Positions 43,092 through 50,806 are shown, counted from the first letter of the stretch. The stretch: DNA of 64,000 nt from Xylanivirga thermophila (GCF_004138105.1 NZ_RXHQ01000001.1:124001-188000), one strand, 5' to 3'. The notes: a model not told the origin generated them from the letters alone. Numbers and translations: made by a program.

Positions 43092-43365
43092 TATAAGTAT
43101 TTGCACTTTGGAAAATGAATATTCCAATATACAGGTACATTACCCTTATGGCTGCAAAACGGGAAGCGAGCTGGTGGACGGGTTAAACCCATGTATAACA
43201 CCGAAATTAGGAGTGATAACCTAAATCGCCATGATCCATAAGGGGGATAATGATACTTCCGACTAGTCCTAACTCATCGTATGGAGGGTGGTTCGGATGA
43301 TGTCGGAGAGTATATGTAAATAGCATGGAACTATGTGTCTGCTAACCATGGACAGCCTGTTATGC
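43092..43365 (+). ncRNA. structured RNA copy 2
   Basis: The conserved part starts at TTGCACTTTGG (43101) and ends with GACAGCCTGTTAT (~43363). Differences from copies 1 and 3 mostly keep pairing: CATGC/GCATG becomes TATGT/GCATG (G-U pairs), and CCCTTATGG still meets CCATAAGGG. Unlike the other copies it lacks the 3' long hairpin and terminator and runs toward the type III antitoxin promoter at 43403. Confidence 0.72.
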
Positions 43366-43402
43366 TAGATATATAGATGAAAAATAATTTTTTGAAATAA
43401 TA

Positions 43403-43431
43403 TTGCTAAAACATCTTTTTCAGGATATAAT
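43403..43431 (+). promoter_or_regulatory. promoter of the type III toxin-antitoxin operon
   Basis: TTGCTA (43403-43408), 17-bp spacer, TATAAT (43426-43431), 15 bp before the first antitoxin repeat. Confidence 0.75.
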
Positions 43432-43445
43432 AATTAGAAGAGTTG

Positions 43446-43537
43446 TAAATATTGTCGCTTACCAGCTGCGACTAATAAATGTCTGGCTCGATAAATATTG
43501 TCGCTTACCAGCTGCGACTAATAAATGCCTGGTAGGA
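43446..43537 (+). ncRNA. type III antitoxin RNA: two 46-nt pseudoknot repeats
   Basis: Units at 43446-43491 and 43492-43537 differ only in their last bases and one internal base. Each has GTCGC...GCGAC as a stem whose loop contains TACCAG; this pairs with downstream CTGG (unit 1) or CTGGTA (unit 2), an H-type pseudoknot. Tandem pseudoknot repeats ahead of an attenuator and a ToxN-like gene define type III antitoxins. The toxin normally cuts the precursor into single units, which then inhibit it. Confidence 0.85.
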
Positions 43538-43542
43538 AAATC

Positions 43543-43576
43543 TTTAGCCCCATCCTTATAAGATGGGGCTAAAATT
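43543..43576 (+). terminator. attenuator between antitoxin RNA and toxin
   Basis: TTTAGCCCCATC (43543-43554) and GATGGGGCTAAA (43562-43573), a 12-bp stem with a 7-nt loop. Partial termination keeps antitoxin RNA in excess of toxin mRNA. Confidence 0.8.
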
Positions 43577-43590
43577 ATAAGGGGTAGCTT

Positions 43591-44130
43591 ATGAAGATTG
43601 AAAGTGGATATGCTTATCATATTAAAGACGATTTTTTCAAGAATGTCAATGATCATTACTTGATGAATAATAAAGAAAATGGGCACTATAGGCCAACATA
43701 CTATTGTATGAGAGATAAAAACACTGGTTTACTTTGGATGATTCCTATGAGTTCAAAAGCAGATAAATATCAAGCTATTTATGATAAGCAAGTTGCTAGA
43801 TATGGAAAATGTTTAACTATTGTGATAGGTAAATATGATGGGAAAAGGGCAGCATTCTTACTTCAGAATATGTTCCCTATAACAGAAAAATATTTAGATC
43901 ATATTCATACGAAGAAAGGTAATCCTGTCCCGATTCATACAACTATTCAAAAAATTATAAATACAAATATGAAACAATTGCTACACCTTATTAAACTTAA
44001 TAAAAAAGTTGTTTTTCCTGATGTTAAAAATATAGAAAAAATGATGCTATTAGAATTATACGAAGATGCAATTTCTGCGAAAGATTACGTTGCTGCAACA
44101 ACTGATAATAAGGATATTGAAAAAAGATAA
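43591..44130 (+). CDS. type III toxin, ToxN/AbiQ/CptN-TenpN-like endoribonuclease
   Basis: 179 aa, AAGGGGTAG and ATG 43591. Family features: an N-terminal YAYHIKDDFFKNVNDHYLM, RPTYYCMRD, then IPMSSKADKYQAIYDKQVAR and CLTIVIGKYDGKRAAFLLQN, and a helical C-terminus. Role: sequence-specific RNA cutting that can abort phage growth or kill cells that lose the element. The repeats upstream and this fold together make a full type III locus; the CptIN/TenpIN subgroup is my best guess from gene length. Confidence 0.82.
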   Translation: MKIESGYAYHIKDDFFKNVNDHYLMNNKENGHYRPTYYCMRDKNTGLLWMIPMSSKADKYQAIYDKQVARYGKCLTIVIGKYDGKRAAFLLQNMFPITEKYLDHIHTKKGNPVPIHTTIQKIINTNMKQLLHLIKLNKKVVFPDVKNIEKMMLLELYEDAISAKDYVAATTDNKDIEKR

Positions 44131-44177
44131 AAAGAACCTTAAGTTATGAAGGACATACTTAATCGGGGGTGCTAAAA

Positions 44178-44315
44178 TTGCAGAATCAAATCTTAAACAT
44201 ATGCAAATTGGAGAACTTTCTAGATACCTATCAGCTTGATTTTAAAAATACATATAATGAAGTTCTTCAAAAATCTTCAATAAATAATCAGGATAAATGG
44301 GATATTGAAATATAG
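44178..44315 (+). CDS. small acidic-tailed protein (45 aa)
   Basis: TTG 44178 after AATCGGGGGTG. It starts MQNQILNICKLENFLDTYQL and ends NNQDKWDIEI, another instance of the acidic/aromatic tail. No cysteine pairs or membrane helix. It follows the type III toxin and ends at the terminator shared with XRE 3. Confidence 0.5.
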   Translation: MQNQILNICKLENFLDTYQLDFKNTYNEVLQKSSINNQDKWDIEI

Positions 44316-44341
44316 GGATAGCCAGTCAGGCTGTCTTTTTT
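44316..44341. terminator. terminator between the small ORF and XRE 3
   Basis: GGATAGCC (44316-44323) and GGCTGTC (44329-44335, one G-U) followed by TTTTTTT. Genes converge. Confidence 0.65.
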
Positions 44342-44349
44342 TATTACAG

Positions 44350-44772
44350 TTACTCATCTAAATTTAAGCCTTGCTCCTCACTGAATTTTAACATTTTTAT
44401 ATAATCAATTGCCCTTTTTTGATTTTCAGGTGAAAGGCTTAGAATTAAATTAGATAGTTGTAGGCTTCTATAGTAGTTGAGCATATCATCTACTGCTTTT
44501 TCACTTTCCTCAGGATTGTAAACTTTTACATTTTCTTGAGGTGCAATATACCCTGCTGCTATCATTAGCTCATTATAATCTATTTTATAGGCTTCACTGA
44601 TTAAAGACAGCGTTTCAGGGGTAGGTTTAATAGGAGCGTTAGTTCTAGGATCTACGCCCTTTTCTAGAATATTCAAATAGGAATGACTAATACCGATTAA
44701 ATCAGCTGCTTTCCTAATGCTTAATTTTAGCTCTTTTCTTTTATTTTTCAATAATTTTTGTAACGTATTCAT
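44350..44772 (-). CDS. XRE-family repressor 3 (next to RNA copy 3)
   Basis: 140 aa from ATG 44772 on the minus strand with AGGAGG; the longer frame reading into RNA copy 3 is not used. N-terminal helix-turn-helix KLSIRKAADLIGISHSYLNI. The C-terminus contains SLSPENQKRAIDYIKMLKFS, again the pattern of repressors 1 and 2. Divergent from RNA copy 3. Confidence 0.85.
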   Translation of the reverse strand: MNTLQKLLKNKRKELKLSIRKAADLIGISHSYLNILEKGVDPRTNAPIKPTPETLSLISEAYKIDYNELMIAAGYIAPQENVKVYNPEESEKAVDDMLNYYRSLQLSNLILSLSPENQKRAIDYIKMLKFSEEQGLNLDE

Positions 44773-44860
44773 ATCAAAACCTCCTAATACTATTGTAAAC
44801 GATAATTGACACAAAATTAAATATTGTAGGGAAAATATTATAAATTTTAGTACAACAAGT

Positions 44861-44889
44861 TTGACATAGTGGAAAACATATGTTATTAT
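44861..44889 (+). promoter_or_regulatory. promoter of RNA copy 3
   Basis: TTGACA (44861-44866), 17-bp spacer, TATTAT (44884-44889), pointing to the RNA and away from XRE 3. Confidence 0.72.
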
Positions 44890-44895
44890 ATGTAT

Positions 44896-45276
44896 ATCTA
44901 GTATTGCACTTTGGAAAATAAATATTCCAATATACAGGTACATTACCCTTATGGCTGAAAACGGGAAGCGAGCTGGTGGACGGGTTAAACCCATATATAA
45001 CACCGAAATTAGGAGTGGTAACCTAAATCGCCATGACCCATAAGGGGGATAATGATACTTCCACCTAGTCCTAACTCATCGTATGGAGGGTGGCTCGGAT
45101 GATGTCGGAGAGTACATGCAAATAGCATGGAGCTATGTGTCTGCTAACCACGGACAGCCTGTTATATTGATTATATACAGTTATAAGGATAATAGATGCA
45201 TTAGATCTAATCTAGTATCTAGTTTATCTATTATTCTTATAGCGAAAAAAGGATAGCTTAAGAGCTATCCTTTTTA
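44896..45276 (+). ncRNA. structured RNA copy 3
   Basis: Nearly identical to copy 1 along its whole length, including the 3' 18-bp hairpin and the terminator GGATAGCT...AGCTATCCTTTTT (45251-45275). The only differences are single bases and a 3-nt gap in the variable 3' region. It is placed directly ahead of the integrase module. Confidence 0.75.
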
Positions 45277-45477
45277 TATACATAAAATAACATGGAGGGA
45301 TTTATAATGTCATAAGTCAGATAATGCTTTATTAAGGATAGCTTTTATAAGCCATCTTTTTATATGAAATAAATAGAAAATTAAAAAGAGCTGATAGGAA
45401 TTATCTATATCGTTGTTATCATACAAGCTTTTGCAATCATATATTAAATATAGGATTAATATCAAGGGGGGGTTAAA

Positions 45478-45660
45478 ATGATAGAGACAAAAAGAATAAA
45501 TGAAATAATTATAAATAATCATTTTAATTCAGAAACCGAAGAAGAGATAGCACTAAGTATGTCTACTATAATAGCTAATTTAATAAACAGGGATCTAGAA
45601 AACATGGAGAGCAAAGAAAACACAGATGAAATAAAGGCTATGGGCTATATAGAATCTTAA
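45478..45660 (+). CDS. small protein upstream of the serine recombinase (60 aa)
   Basis: ATG 45478 following AAGGGGGGG. An acidic helical protein (NSETEEEIALSMSTIIANLI) ending MGYIES. Short genes at this place often act as recombination-directionality or accessory factors for large serine recombinases. The function here is not known. Confidence 0.6.
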   Translation: MIETKRINEIIINNHFNSETEEEIALSMSTIIANLINRDLENMESKENTDEIKAMGYIES

Positions 45661-45672
45661 AGGAAGATGTAT

Positions 45673-47268
45673 ATGGATAAGGTAGCGATTTATGTAAGAC
45701 TTAGTAAGGAGGATATGAAAAAAATCATTAAAGGAGATGATAGTGAAAGCATAAAGAATCAAAAGCTTATGTTATCAGAATATGCAGCTTCAAAAGGATG
45801 GCAAATATATGATTTTTATGTAGACGAAGATTATTCAGGAGCTGATAGAAACAGGCCATCCTTTGACAGACTGCTCAAAGATGCAGAAAATAGGGAATTT
45901 GAGATAGTTCTTTGTAAAACTCAAAATAGATTTGCAAGAGATCTTGAAGCAGTTGAAAAGATCATACATGGAAAATTTTTAGAATGGGGAATTAGATTTG
46001 TAACTTTAATTGATGGTGCAGATACCGCAGATGAAAGTAATAAAAAATCAAGACAGATTCATGGTATGGTAGATGAATGGTATCTTGAAGATCTTTCTAA
46101 AAATATTAGAACGGTATTTAGATCGAAGATGGAAGATGGTCAGTATTTAGGGGCGTTTCCTCCTTATGGATATATGAAGGATCCAAATAACAAGCATAAA
46201 CTAATAATAGACGAGGAGGCTGCACAAGTAGTAAGAAAGATTTATAATTTATATTTAAAAGGCTATGGAACTCATAAAATAGCAAAAATATTAACTGAGG
46301 AAGGAATAGTCAAGCCTGCAATATACATGCGACAAAGTCATGCAAAAAATTTTAATATACCTAATATGAGTGAATATGGGTTATGGGGACATACTACAAT
46401 AAGGCGGATTTTGCGTAACCCTGTATATATAGGGACTCTTGTACAGGGAAAGGAAACGACAATATCGTATAAAAACAAGAAAAGAATATATTTAGATGAA
46501 GATGATTGGGTAAAGGTAGAGAATACCCACGAACCTATAATTAGCGAAAAGGATTTTTATGAAGTACAAAGATTGATTGATTCAAAAAGAAGGAATGTGA
46601 AAAAGAAAGGTAAAGCTCATATATTCGCAACTAAGGTTCGATGTTTGCATTGTGGTGGTGCTATGATCAGAAGCACTACTAGGAGCAGAAAAAGCGAAGA
46701 TTTAACATATGTATATTTGAAATGTAAGAACAATGCAAAAGGTGGAGATTTGATTTGTAAGTATAGAAATAGAATTAGCTATACTGAATTGTATAATTAT
46801 ATAGAATCAGAATTTATAAGACTCATAGGGATATACAAAAACAATCCTAAAGCTTCTGAAGCAACTTCTAGACAGATAAAGAGAATAGATTATGCTGAAG
46901 AAAGAAGAAAATTAGTAAGTGCTTTGAAGGTTATTGAAGGAGATATAAAGGAGAGAGAAAAGATACTTACTAATTTATATATAGATAAAGCTAAAGGGAT
47001 AGTTTCGGAGAAAGATTATCGGACTATCTCTTTTACGTTGCAAGAAGAAAGGGAACAATTAGAATTAAGGGAAAAAGATATTAAGAAAAAACTAGATGAG
47101 CTGAAAAGGCTAGAAAGCGAAAAGGTTAATATAGAAAAAGTAATTGAATCTTATTTAAAATATCACAAGTTAACCCATGAAATAGTTAATGAAACCATAG
47201 ATTATATTGAAATAGGTTCCAAAGAGGATGGACAAAATAGAATTATTAATGTATATTGGAAACTATAA
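45673..47268 (+). CDS. large serine recombinase, ICE integrase/excisionase
   Basis: 531 aa; ATG 45673 suits AAAGGAAG better than ATG 45667. Catalytic resolvase domain with VAIYVRLSKED (active Ser in the usual RxS context, near residue 9) and DEDYSGADRNRPSFDRLL. A recombinase domain follows (GAFPPYGYMKDP, NPVYIGTLVQG). A zinc ribbon is present: CLHCGG, then two more cysteines in YLKCKNNAKGGDLICKY. A long coiled coil is C-terminal. It integrates and excises the element at CATGGTACCTTTGT. Confidence 0.93.
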   Translation: MDKVAIYVRLSKEDMKKIIKGDDSESIKNQKLMLSEYAASKGWQIYDFYVDEDYSGADRNRPSFDRLLKDAENREFEIVLCKTQNRFARDLEAVEKIIHGKFLEWGIRFVTLIDGADTADESNKKSRQIHGMVDEWYLEDLSKNIRTVFRSKMEDGQYLGAFPPYGYMKDPNNKHKLIIDEEAAQVVRKIYNLYLKGYGTHKIAKILTEEGIVKPAIYMRQSHAKNFNIPNMSEYGLWGHTTIRRILRNPVYIGTLVQGKETTISYKNKKRIYLDEDDWVKVENTHEPIISEKDFYEVQRLIDSKRRNVKKKGKAHIFATKVRCLHCGGAMIRSTTRSRKSEDLTYVYLKCKNNAKGGDLICKYRNRISYTELYNYIESEFIRLIGIYKNNPKASEATSRQIKRIDYAEERRKLVSALKVIEGDIKEREKILTNLYIDKAKGIVSEKDYRTISFTLQEEREQLELREKDIKKKLDELKRLESEKVNIEKVIESYLKYHKLTHEIVNETIDYIEIGSKEDGQNRIINVYWKL

Positions 47269-47295
47269 AGGATAATAAGTTTTTGGTTTATTGAA

Positions 47296-47309
47296 CATGG
47301 TACCTTTGT
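47296..47309. repeat. attR core of the ICE
   Basis: CATGGTACCTTTGT, same as attL; the next base resumes the peptidase frame (GTG GCG GGA, V-A-G). Confidence 0.88.
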
Positions 47310-48042
47310 GGCGGGAGTGGCTGCAGGCAATGGATATGGTTCAAGGGGAGAATATGCAGGTGTAGCCCCTGATGCAGAAATAATATCTATAAAGGTAATG
47401 GATAATAAGGGGCAAGGTAATACCTCCGATATATTGGCAGGAATGCAATGGGTAGTAGATAATCATAAAGAATTTAATATTAGAGTTATGTCTTTATCGC
47501 TAGGTTCTGAGACATCATCGATTGTAAAAAACGATCCTCTTGCGGTGGCGGTAGGAGAAGTATGGAAAAGGGGTATTGTGGTAGTGGCTGCTGCCGGTAA
47601 TTCTGGCCCTAGACAAGGTACTATCACTACACCAGGCGTTAATGCTTCTATTATTACTGTAGGAGCTGTAGATGATAAAAGGACAACAGATATATCTGAT
47701 GATGAAATTGCGGAATTTTCAAGTAGAGGACCAGCATTAGGAGGTATAGTAAAACCAGATGTGGTGGCACCGGGGGTGGATGTAGTATCATTAAATACCG
47801 ATAAGAATTATAAATCTGGACAGATACCCTCAGTTTTGAAGAAGAAATATATAACTTTATCTGGGACATCAGTATCTACGCCAATAGTATCTGGATTAGC
47901 TGTATTAATGCTTGAAAAAAATCCAGATTATACTCCTAACCAGATTAAGAAGCTGTTCATGGAGAATTGCCACAGCATATCAAATGACAAATACGCCGAA
48001 GGCAGCGGGATTGTGGATATAGGAACAATATTTAAAATATAA
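47296..48042 (+). CDS. S8 serine peptidase, C-terminal part
   Basis: Starting in frame at the core it reads HGTFVAGVAAGNG and continues with VVVAAAGNSGP (oxyanion Asn) and LSGTSVSTPIVSGLAVLM (catalytic Ser, residue 349 of the restored protein). It ends at 48042 before a bidirectional terminator. No start codon with a ribosome site is in a useful place; a GTG at 47308 is not preceded by one. Only excision of the ICE would give an active enzyme. Confidence 0.9.
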   Translation, partial: HGTFVAGVAAGNGYGSRGEYAGVAPDAEIISIKVMDNKGQGNTSDILAGMQWVVDNHKEFNIRVMSLSLGSETSSIVKNDPLAVAVGEVWKRGIVVVAAAGNSGPRQGTITTPGVNASIITVGAVDDKRTTDISDDEIAEFSSRGPALGGIVKPDVVAPGVDVVSLNTDKNYKSGQIPSVLKKKYITLSGTSVSTPIVSGLAVLMLEKNPDYTPNQIKKLFMENCHSISNDKYAEGSGIVDIGTIFKI

Positions 48043-48044
48043 TA

Positions 48045-48084
48045 TAAAAATAAAAAGGAGTGCCATGCTCCTTTTTATTTTTAT
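48045..48084. terminator. bidirectional terminator
   Basis: AAAAATAAAAAGGAG (48046-48060) and CTCCTTTTTATTTTT (48068-48082), a 15-bp stem between convergent genes. Confidence 0.8.
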
Positions 48085-49217
48085 CTACTTAGTTGGTATA
48101 TGGCATTTATGCATTTTTTTATTTCACTTTTAGTAGTAAATGGGCCAATGCTAAATCGTACAGTTCCTTGTTTTAAAGTACCAATGGTATCGTGAGCTAA
48201 AGGTGCACAGTGAAGCCCTCCTCTAGTCGCTATATTATATCGTTCATCCAGGAGATTAGCCATTTCTGATGAGTCTTTTTCATCTATATTGATGGATACA
48301 ACTCCCGCCCTCCTATTTATATCCTTTGGACCATAAATAGTTACTCCCTGTATGGTGGCTAAACCATCCAAAAACATTTGAAGAAACATTCTTTCATGAA
48401 TTAAAATATCTTTTTGCCCCTTGGTTAATATATAATCTATACCCGCACCTAACCCTGCTATGCCTGGTGTATTTATAGTACCAGACTCATATCTATCTGG
48501 CATGAATATAGGTTGAATGAGACTCTCCGATTGGCTACCTGTACCTCCTTGACGAAGGGGATCTAAAGAGAGACCATCTCTTATATAAAGTCCACCAGTC
48601 CCTTGGGGGCCTAAAAGTGATTTATGTCCTGGAAATGCCAGCATATCTATAGGCAGTCTTGCTAGATCTATGGGCAGCAAACCTGCTGTTTGGGCAGCAT
48701 CTACCAAAAAAGATATACCGTACTCCTTTGCTATGGTGCCTATATGCTCTATTGGCATTATAGTTCCGGTAACATTTGAGGCATGGGTAGATATTATGAG
48801 ACGAGTATTTGACTTTATAGCCTTCTTTATATCTTCAGGGTCTATAATACCTTCTTGATTCGCCTTAACAAATGTAATCTTAACTCCCGCCTTTTCCAAC
48901 TCTTTAAGGGGGCGTACTACCGAATTATGCTCCATAGATGTAGTGATAACATGATCTCCTTCTTTTAGTGTGCCTTTTATGGCAAGGTTTAAGCTATCAG
49001 TGGCATTACAGGTAAAAATTATTTGAAAAGGGTCTGATACATTGAATAATTTACCTAGATTTTCCCTAGTATAAAGAACGATATTTCCTGCTTCTATAGC
49101 CATTTTATGACCTGATCTGCCTGGGTTGGCTCCATATTTTTTCATACATTTGTCTACAGCTTTGTATACACCATGGGGTTTTGGCCATGATGTAGCAGCG
49201 TTATCCATATATATCAT
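48081..49217 (-). CDS. cysteine desulfurase (class V aminotransferase family)
   Basis: 378 aa; ATG 49217 on the minus strand. Start YMDNAATSWPKP; DAAQTAG (PLP-binding Asp and neighbours); FPGHKSLLGPQGTGG (Schiff-base Lys); RGGLHCAPLAH (active Cys, group of small SufS/Csd-like enzymes). It removes sulfur from cysteine as persulfide for Fe-S or thiocofactor assembly. It stands alone. Confidence 0.9.
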   Translation of the reverse strand: MIYMDNAATSWPKPHGVYKAVDKCMKKYGANPGRSGHKMAIEAGNIVLYTRENLGKLFNVSDPFQIIFTCNATDSLNLAIKGTLKEGDHVITTSMEHNSVVRPLKELEKAGVKITFVKANQEGIIDPEDIKKAIKSNTRLIISTHASNVTGTIMPIEHIGTIAKEYGISFLVDAAQTAGLLPIDLARLPIDMLAFPGHKSLLGPQGTGGLYIRDGLSLDPLRQGGTGSQSESLIQPIFMPDRYESGTINTPGIAGLGAGIDYILTKGQKDILIHERMFLQMFLDGLATIQGVTIYGPKDINRRAGVVSINIDEKDSSEMANLLDERYNIATRGGLHCAPLAHDTIGTLKQGTVRFSIGPFTTKSEIKKCINAIYQLSR

Positions 49218-49331
49218 AATATATTGACTCCTTATGCGATAAAATTAATTATAACACCTTATGTTATTTACTTTTAGTTAAAACTATATTATGGTATATT
49301 ATATGCGTGGAGGGAAAGGAAAGATAATATA

Positions 49332-49970
49332 ATGTTAAATAGCAGGGAAAATATAGATAAGATAATTGAAGAATTGGAGAAGTACTATTACGATGCTAGG
49401 CCTGGGCTTAATTTTAGTAATCCGTTTGAGCTTCTTGTTGCTACTATATTATCTGCCCAGTGTACGGATAAACAGGTAAATAAGGTAACACCCAACTTAT
49501 TTAAAAAATACAGGGATGCCCATGGTTTTGCAAATGCGGATGAAAAGGAATTGGGAAAAGATATATATAGCTGTGGCTTTTATAAAAATAAGAGTAAGAA
49601 CATAATAAATGCCAGTCGTATGATAATAGAGCAATATGATGGGGAGGTACCAAGCAATATAGAAGATCTCCAGAAATTACCGGGGGTAGGCAGGAAGACT
49701 GCGAATGTAGTAGCCAGCAACGCCTTTGGAGTAGATGCCATTGCAGTAGATACACATGTATTTCGTGTGTCAAATAGATTAGGACTAGCAGATGCAAAGA
49801 ATGTAGAGGATACGGAGAGGCAGCTCATGGAAAACATACCAAAGAAAAAATGGTCTAGGGCTCATCACTGGATAATACACCATGGCAGGCAAATATGTAC
49901 AGCTCGAAATCCAAAATGTAGTGAATGTTTTTTAAAGGAGTACTGTTTATATTATAAAAATTTAGAGTAG
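49332..49970 (+). CDS. nth: endonuclease III
   Basis: 212 aa, GGAAAGGAAAG and ATG 49332. The helix-hairpin-helix LQKLPGVGRKTANVV with the catalytic Lys, the Asp in AVDTHVFRV, and the 4Fe-4S loop CTARNPKCSECFLKEYC (C-x6-C-x2-C-x5-C). It removes oxidised pyrimidines from DNA. Confidence 0.95.
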   Translation: MLNSRENIDKIIEELEKYYYDARPGLNFSNPFELLVATILSAQCTDKQVNKVTPNLFKKYRDAHGFANADEKELGKDIYSCGFYKNKSKNIINASRMIIEQYDGEVPSNIEDLQKLPGVGRKTANVVASNAFGVDAIAVDTHVFRVSNRLGLADAKNVEDTERQLMENIPKKKWSRAHHWIIHHGRQICTARNPKCSECFLKEYCLYYKNLE

Positions 49971-49981
49971 GAGAGTTCTTT

Positions 49982-50806
49982 ATGGAGGTTTATGCATTAG
50001 TAGGCCCTAGCGGTACAGGAAAGAGTTATAGGGCTATTTCCTTTGCAAATGAAATGGGCATTTTATACATAATAGATGATGGCTTGCTTATAAAGGATAA
50101 TAGGATATTGGCGGGAGTTTCGGCTAAAAAGGAGCCTACAAAGCTGGCTGCTGTGCGTAGGGCATTGTTTATTGATTCAGATCATGCACAGCAGGTAAGT
50201 CAGGCAATAGAGATGGAAAATCCTCCGTCTATATTGGTACTAGGTACTTCTGTAAATATGATAAATAAGATTGTTGCGGCACTTAATCTGCCCAAAGTAA
50301 GTCATATTATATCTATATATGATATAGCATCTAAAAAGGAGATTGCATTGGCTAAACAGCAGCGAAACGAGGAAGGCAAGCATATAATACCTGTGCCTAC
50401 ATTTGAAGTGCGCAAGGATTTTTCCGGATATTTTATAGATGCTCTTAATATGTTTAAAATAAGCCCAAAGGGCAGGATGCTCCAATCTATAGAAAAAACC
50501 GTAGTAAGGCCTACTTTTAGCTATATGGGCAAATTTTATATATCCAATTCTGCTATACAATCCCTTATTATCTATAGTACAAAAAATATAGAAGGGGTAT
50601 CTAGGGTATTAAAGGTATCTGTTATAAGTCAGGAAGATGGGGTTGTAATAAATATAGACGTTGAGGTCTACTATAATATGAAAATAATTGACATCTTAAA
50701 GGAGATACAAAGACGGGTAGAAGAGAATATATCATGGACTACCGGTTTGAATATAATAAGTATAAATGTAAATGCAAAGGGTATTGTAATACCTGAGCAT
50801 ATATAG
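49982..50806 (+). CDS. P-loop protein with Asp23-like C-terminal domain
   Basis: 274 aa. N-terminal P-loop VGPSGTGKSYRAISFANEM and an ATPase-like core to ~residue 170. C-terminal ~90 residues (VSRVLKVSVISQEDGVVINI...VEENISWTTGLNI) resemble Asp23/Gls24 domains. The combination is known from hypothetical clostridial proteins; the role is not known. It follows nth by 11 bp. Confidence 0.68.
   Translation: MEVYALVGPSGTGKSYRAISFANEMGILYIIDDGLLIKDNRILAGVSAKKEPTKLAAVRRALFIDSDHAQQVSQAIEMENPPSILVLGTSVNMINKIVAALNLPKVSHIISIYDIASKKEIALAKQQRNEEGKHIIPVPTFEVRKDFSGYFIDALNMFKISPKGRMLQSIEKTVVRPTFSYMGKFYISNSAIQSLIIYSTKNIEGVSRVLKVSVISQEDGVVINIDVEVYYNMKIIDILKEIQRRVEENISWTTGLNIISINVNAKGIVIPEHI

Larger units (their letters stand above)
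1744..47309. mobile_element. integrative conjugative element (~45.5 kb) inserted in an S8 peptidase gene
   Basis: The limits are set by the 14-bp direct repeat CATGGTACCTTTGT at 1744-1757 and 47296-47309 and by the split peptidase gene, which becomes one frame when one copy is removed. Content fits a self-transmissible element: partition genes, oriT region, MobC, relaxase, VirD4 coupling protein, VirB4 ATPase, VirB2/3/6-like proteins, a cell-wall peptidase, a Tad-like pilus set, three toxin-antitoxin types, and a large serine recombinase at the right end. Decay of the relaxase 3' end, a degenerate transposase region and a frameshifted cargo gene suggest it may no longer transfer by itself. 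Excision would rely on the intact recombinase. Confidence 0.92.

Noticed and set aside
43446-43537. 46-nt tandem repeats as CRISPR or simple repeat
   Set aside because: No spacers; they fold as pseudoknots and precede an attenuator and a ToxN-like gene, fitting a type III antitoxin.
44773-45003. N-terminal extension of XRE 3 into RNA copy 3
   Set aside because: The extra frame translates the RNA promoter region; ATG 44772 has AGGAGG and starts the helix-turn-helix normally.
41194-45276. The three repeated RNAs as insertion sequences or MITEs
   Set aside because: No terminal inverted repeats at the edges (TTGCACTTTGG versus the end ACAGCCTGTTAT), no clear target duplications, and each copy has a proper promoter in front.
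45310-45522. Minus-strand 70-codon ORF before the integrase module
   Set aside because: Low-complexity, hydrophobic translation of AT-rich DNA, no ribosome site and overlap with the 60-aa gene at 45478.
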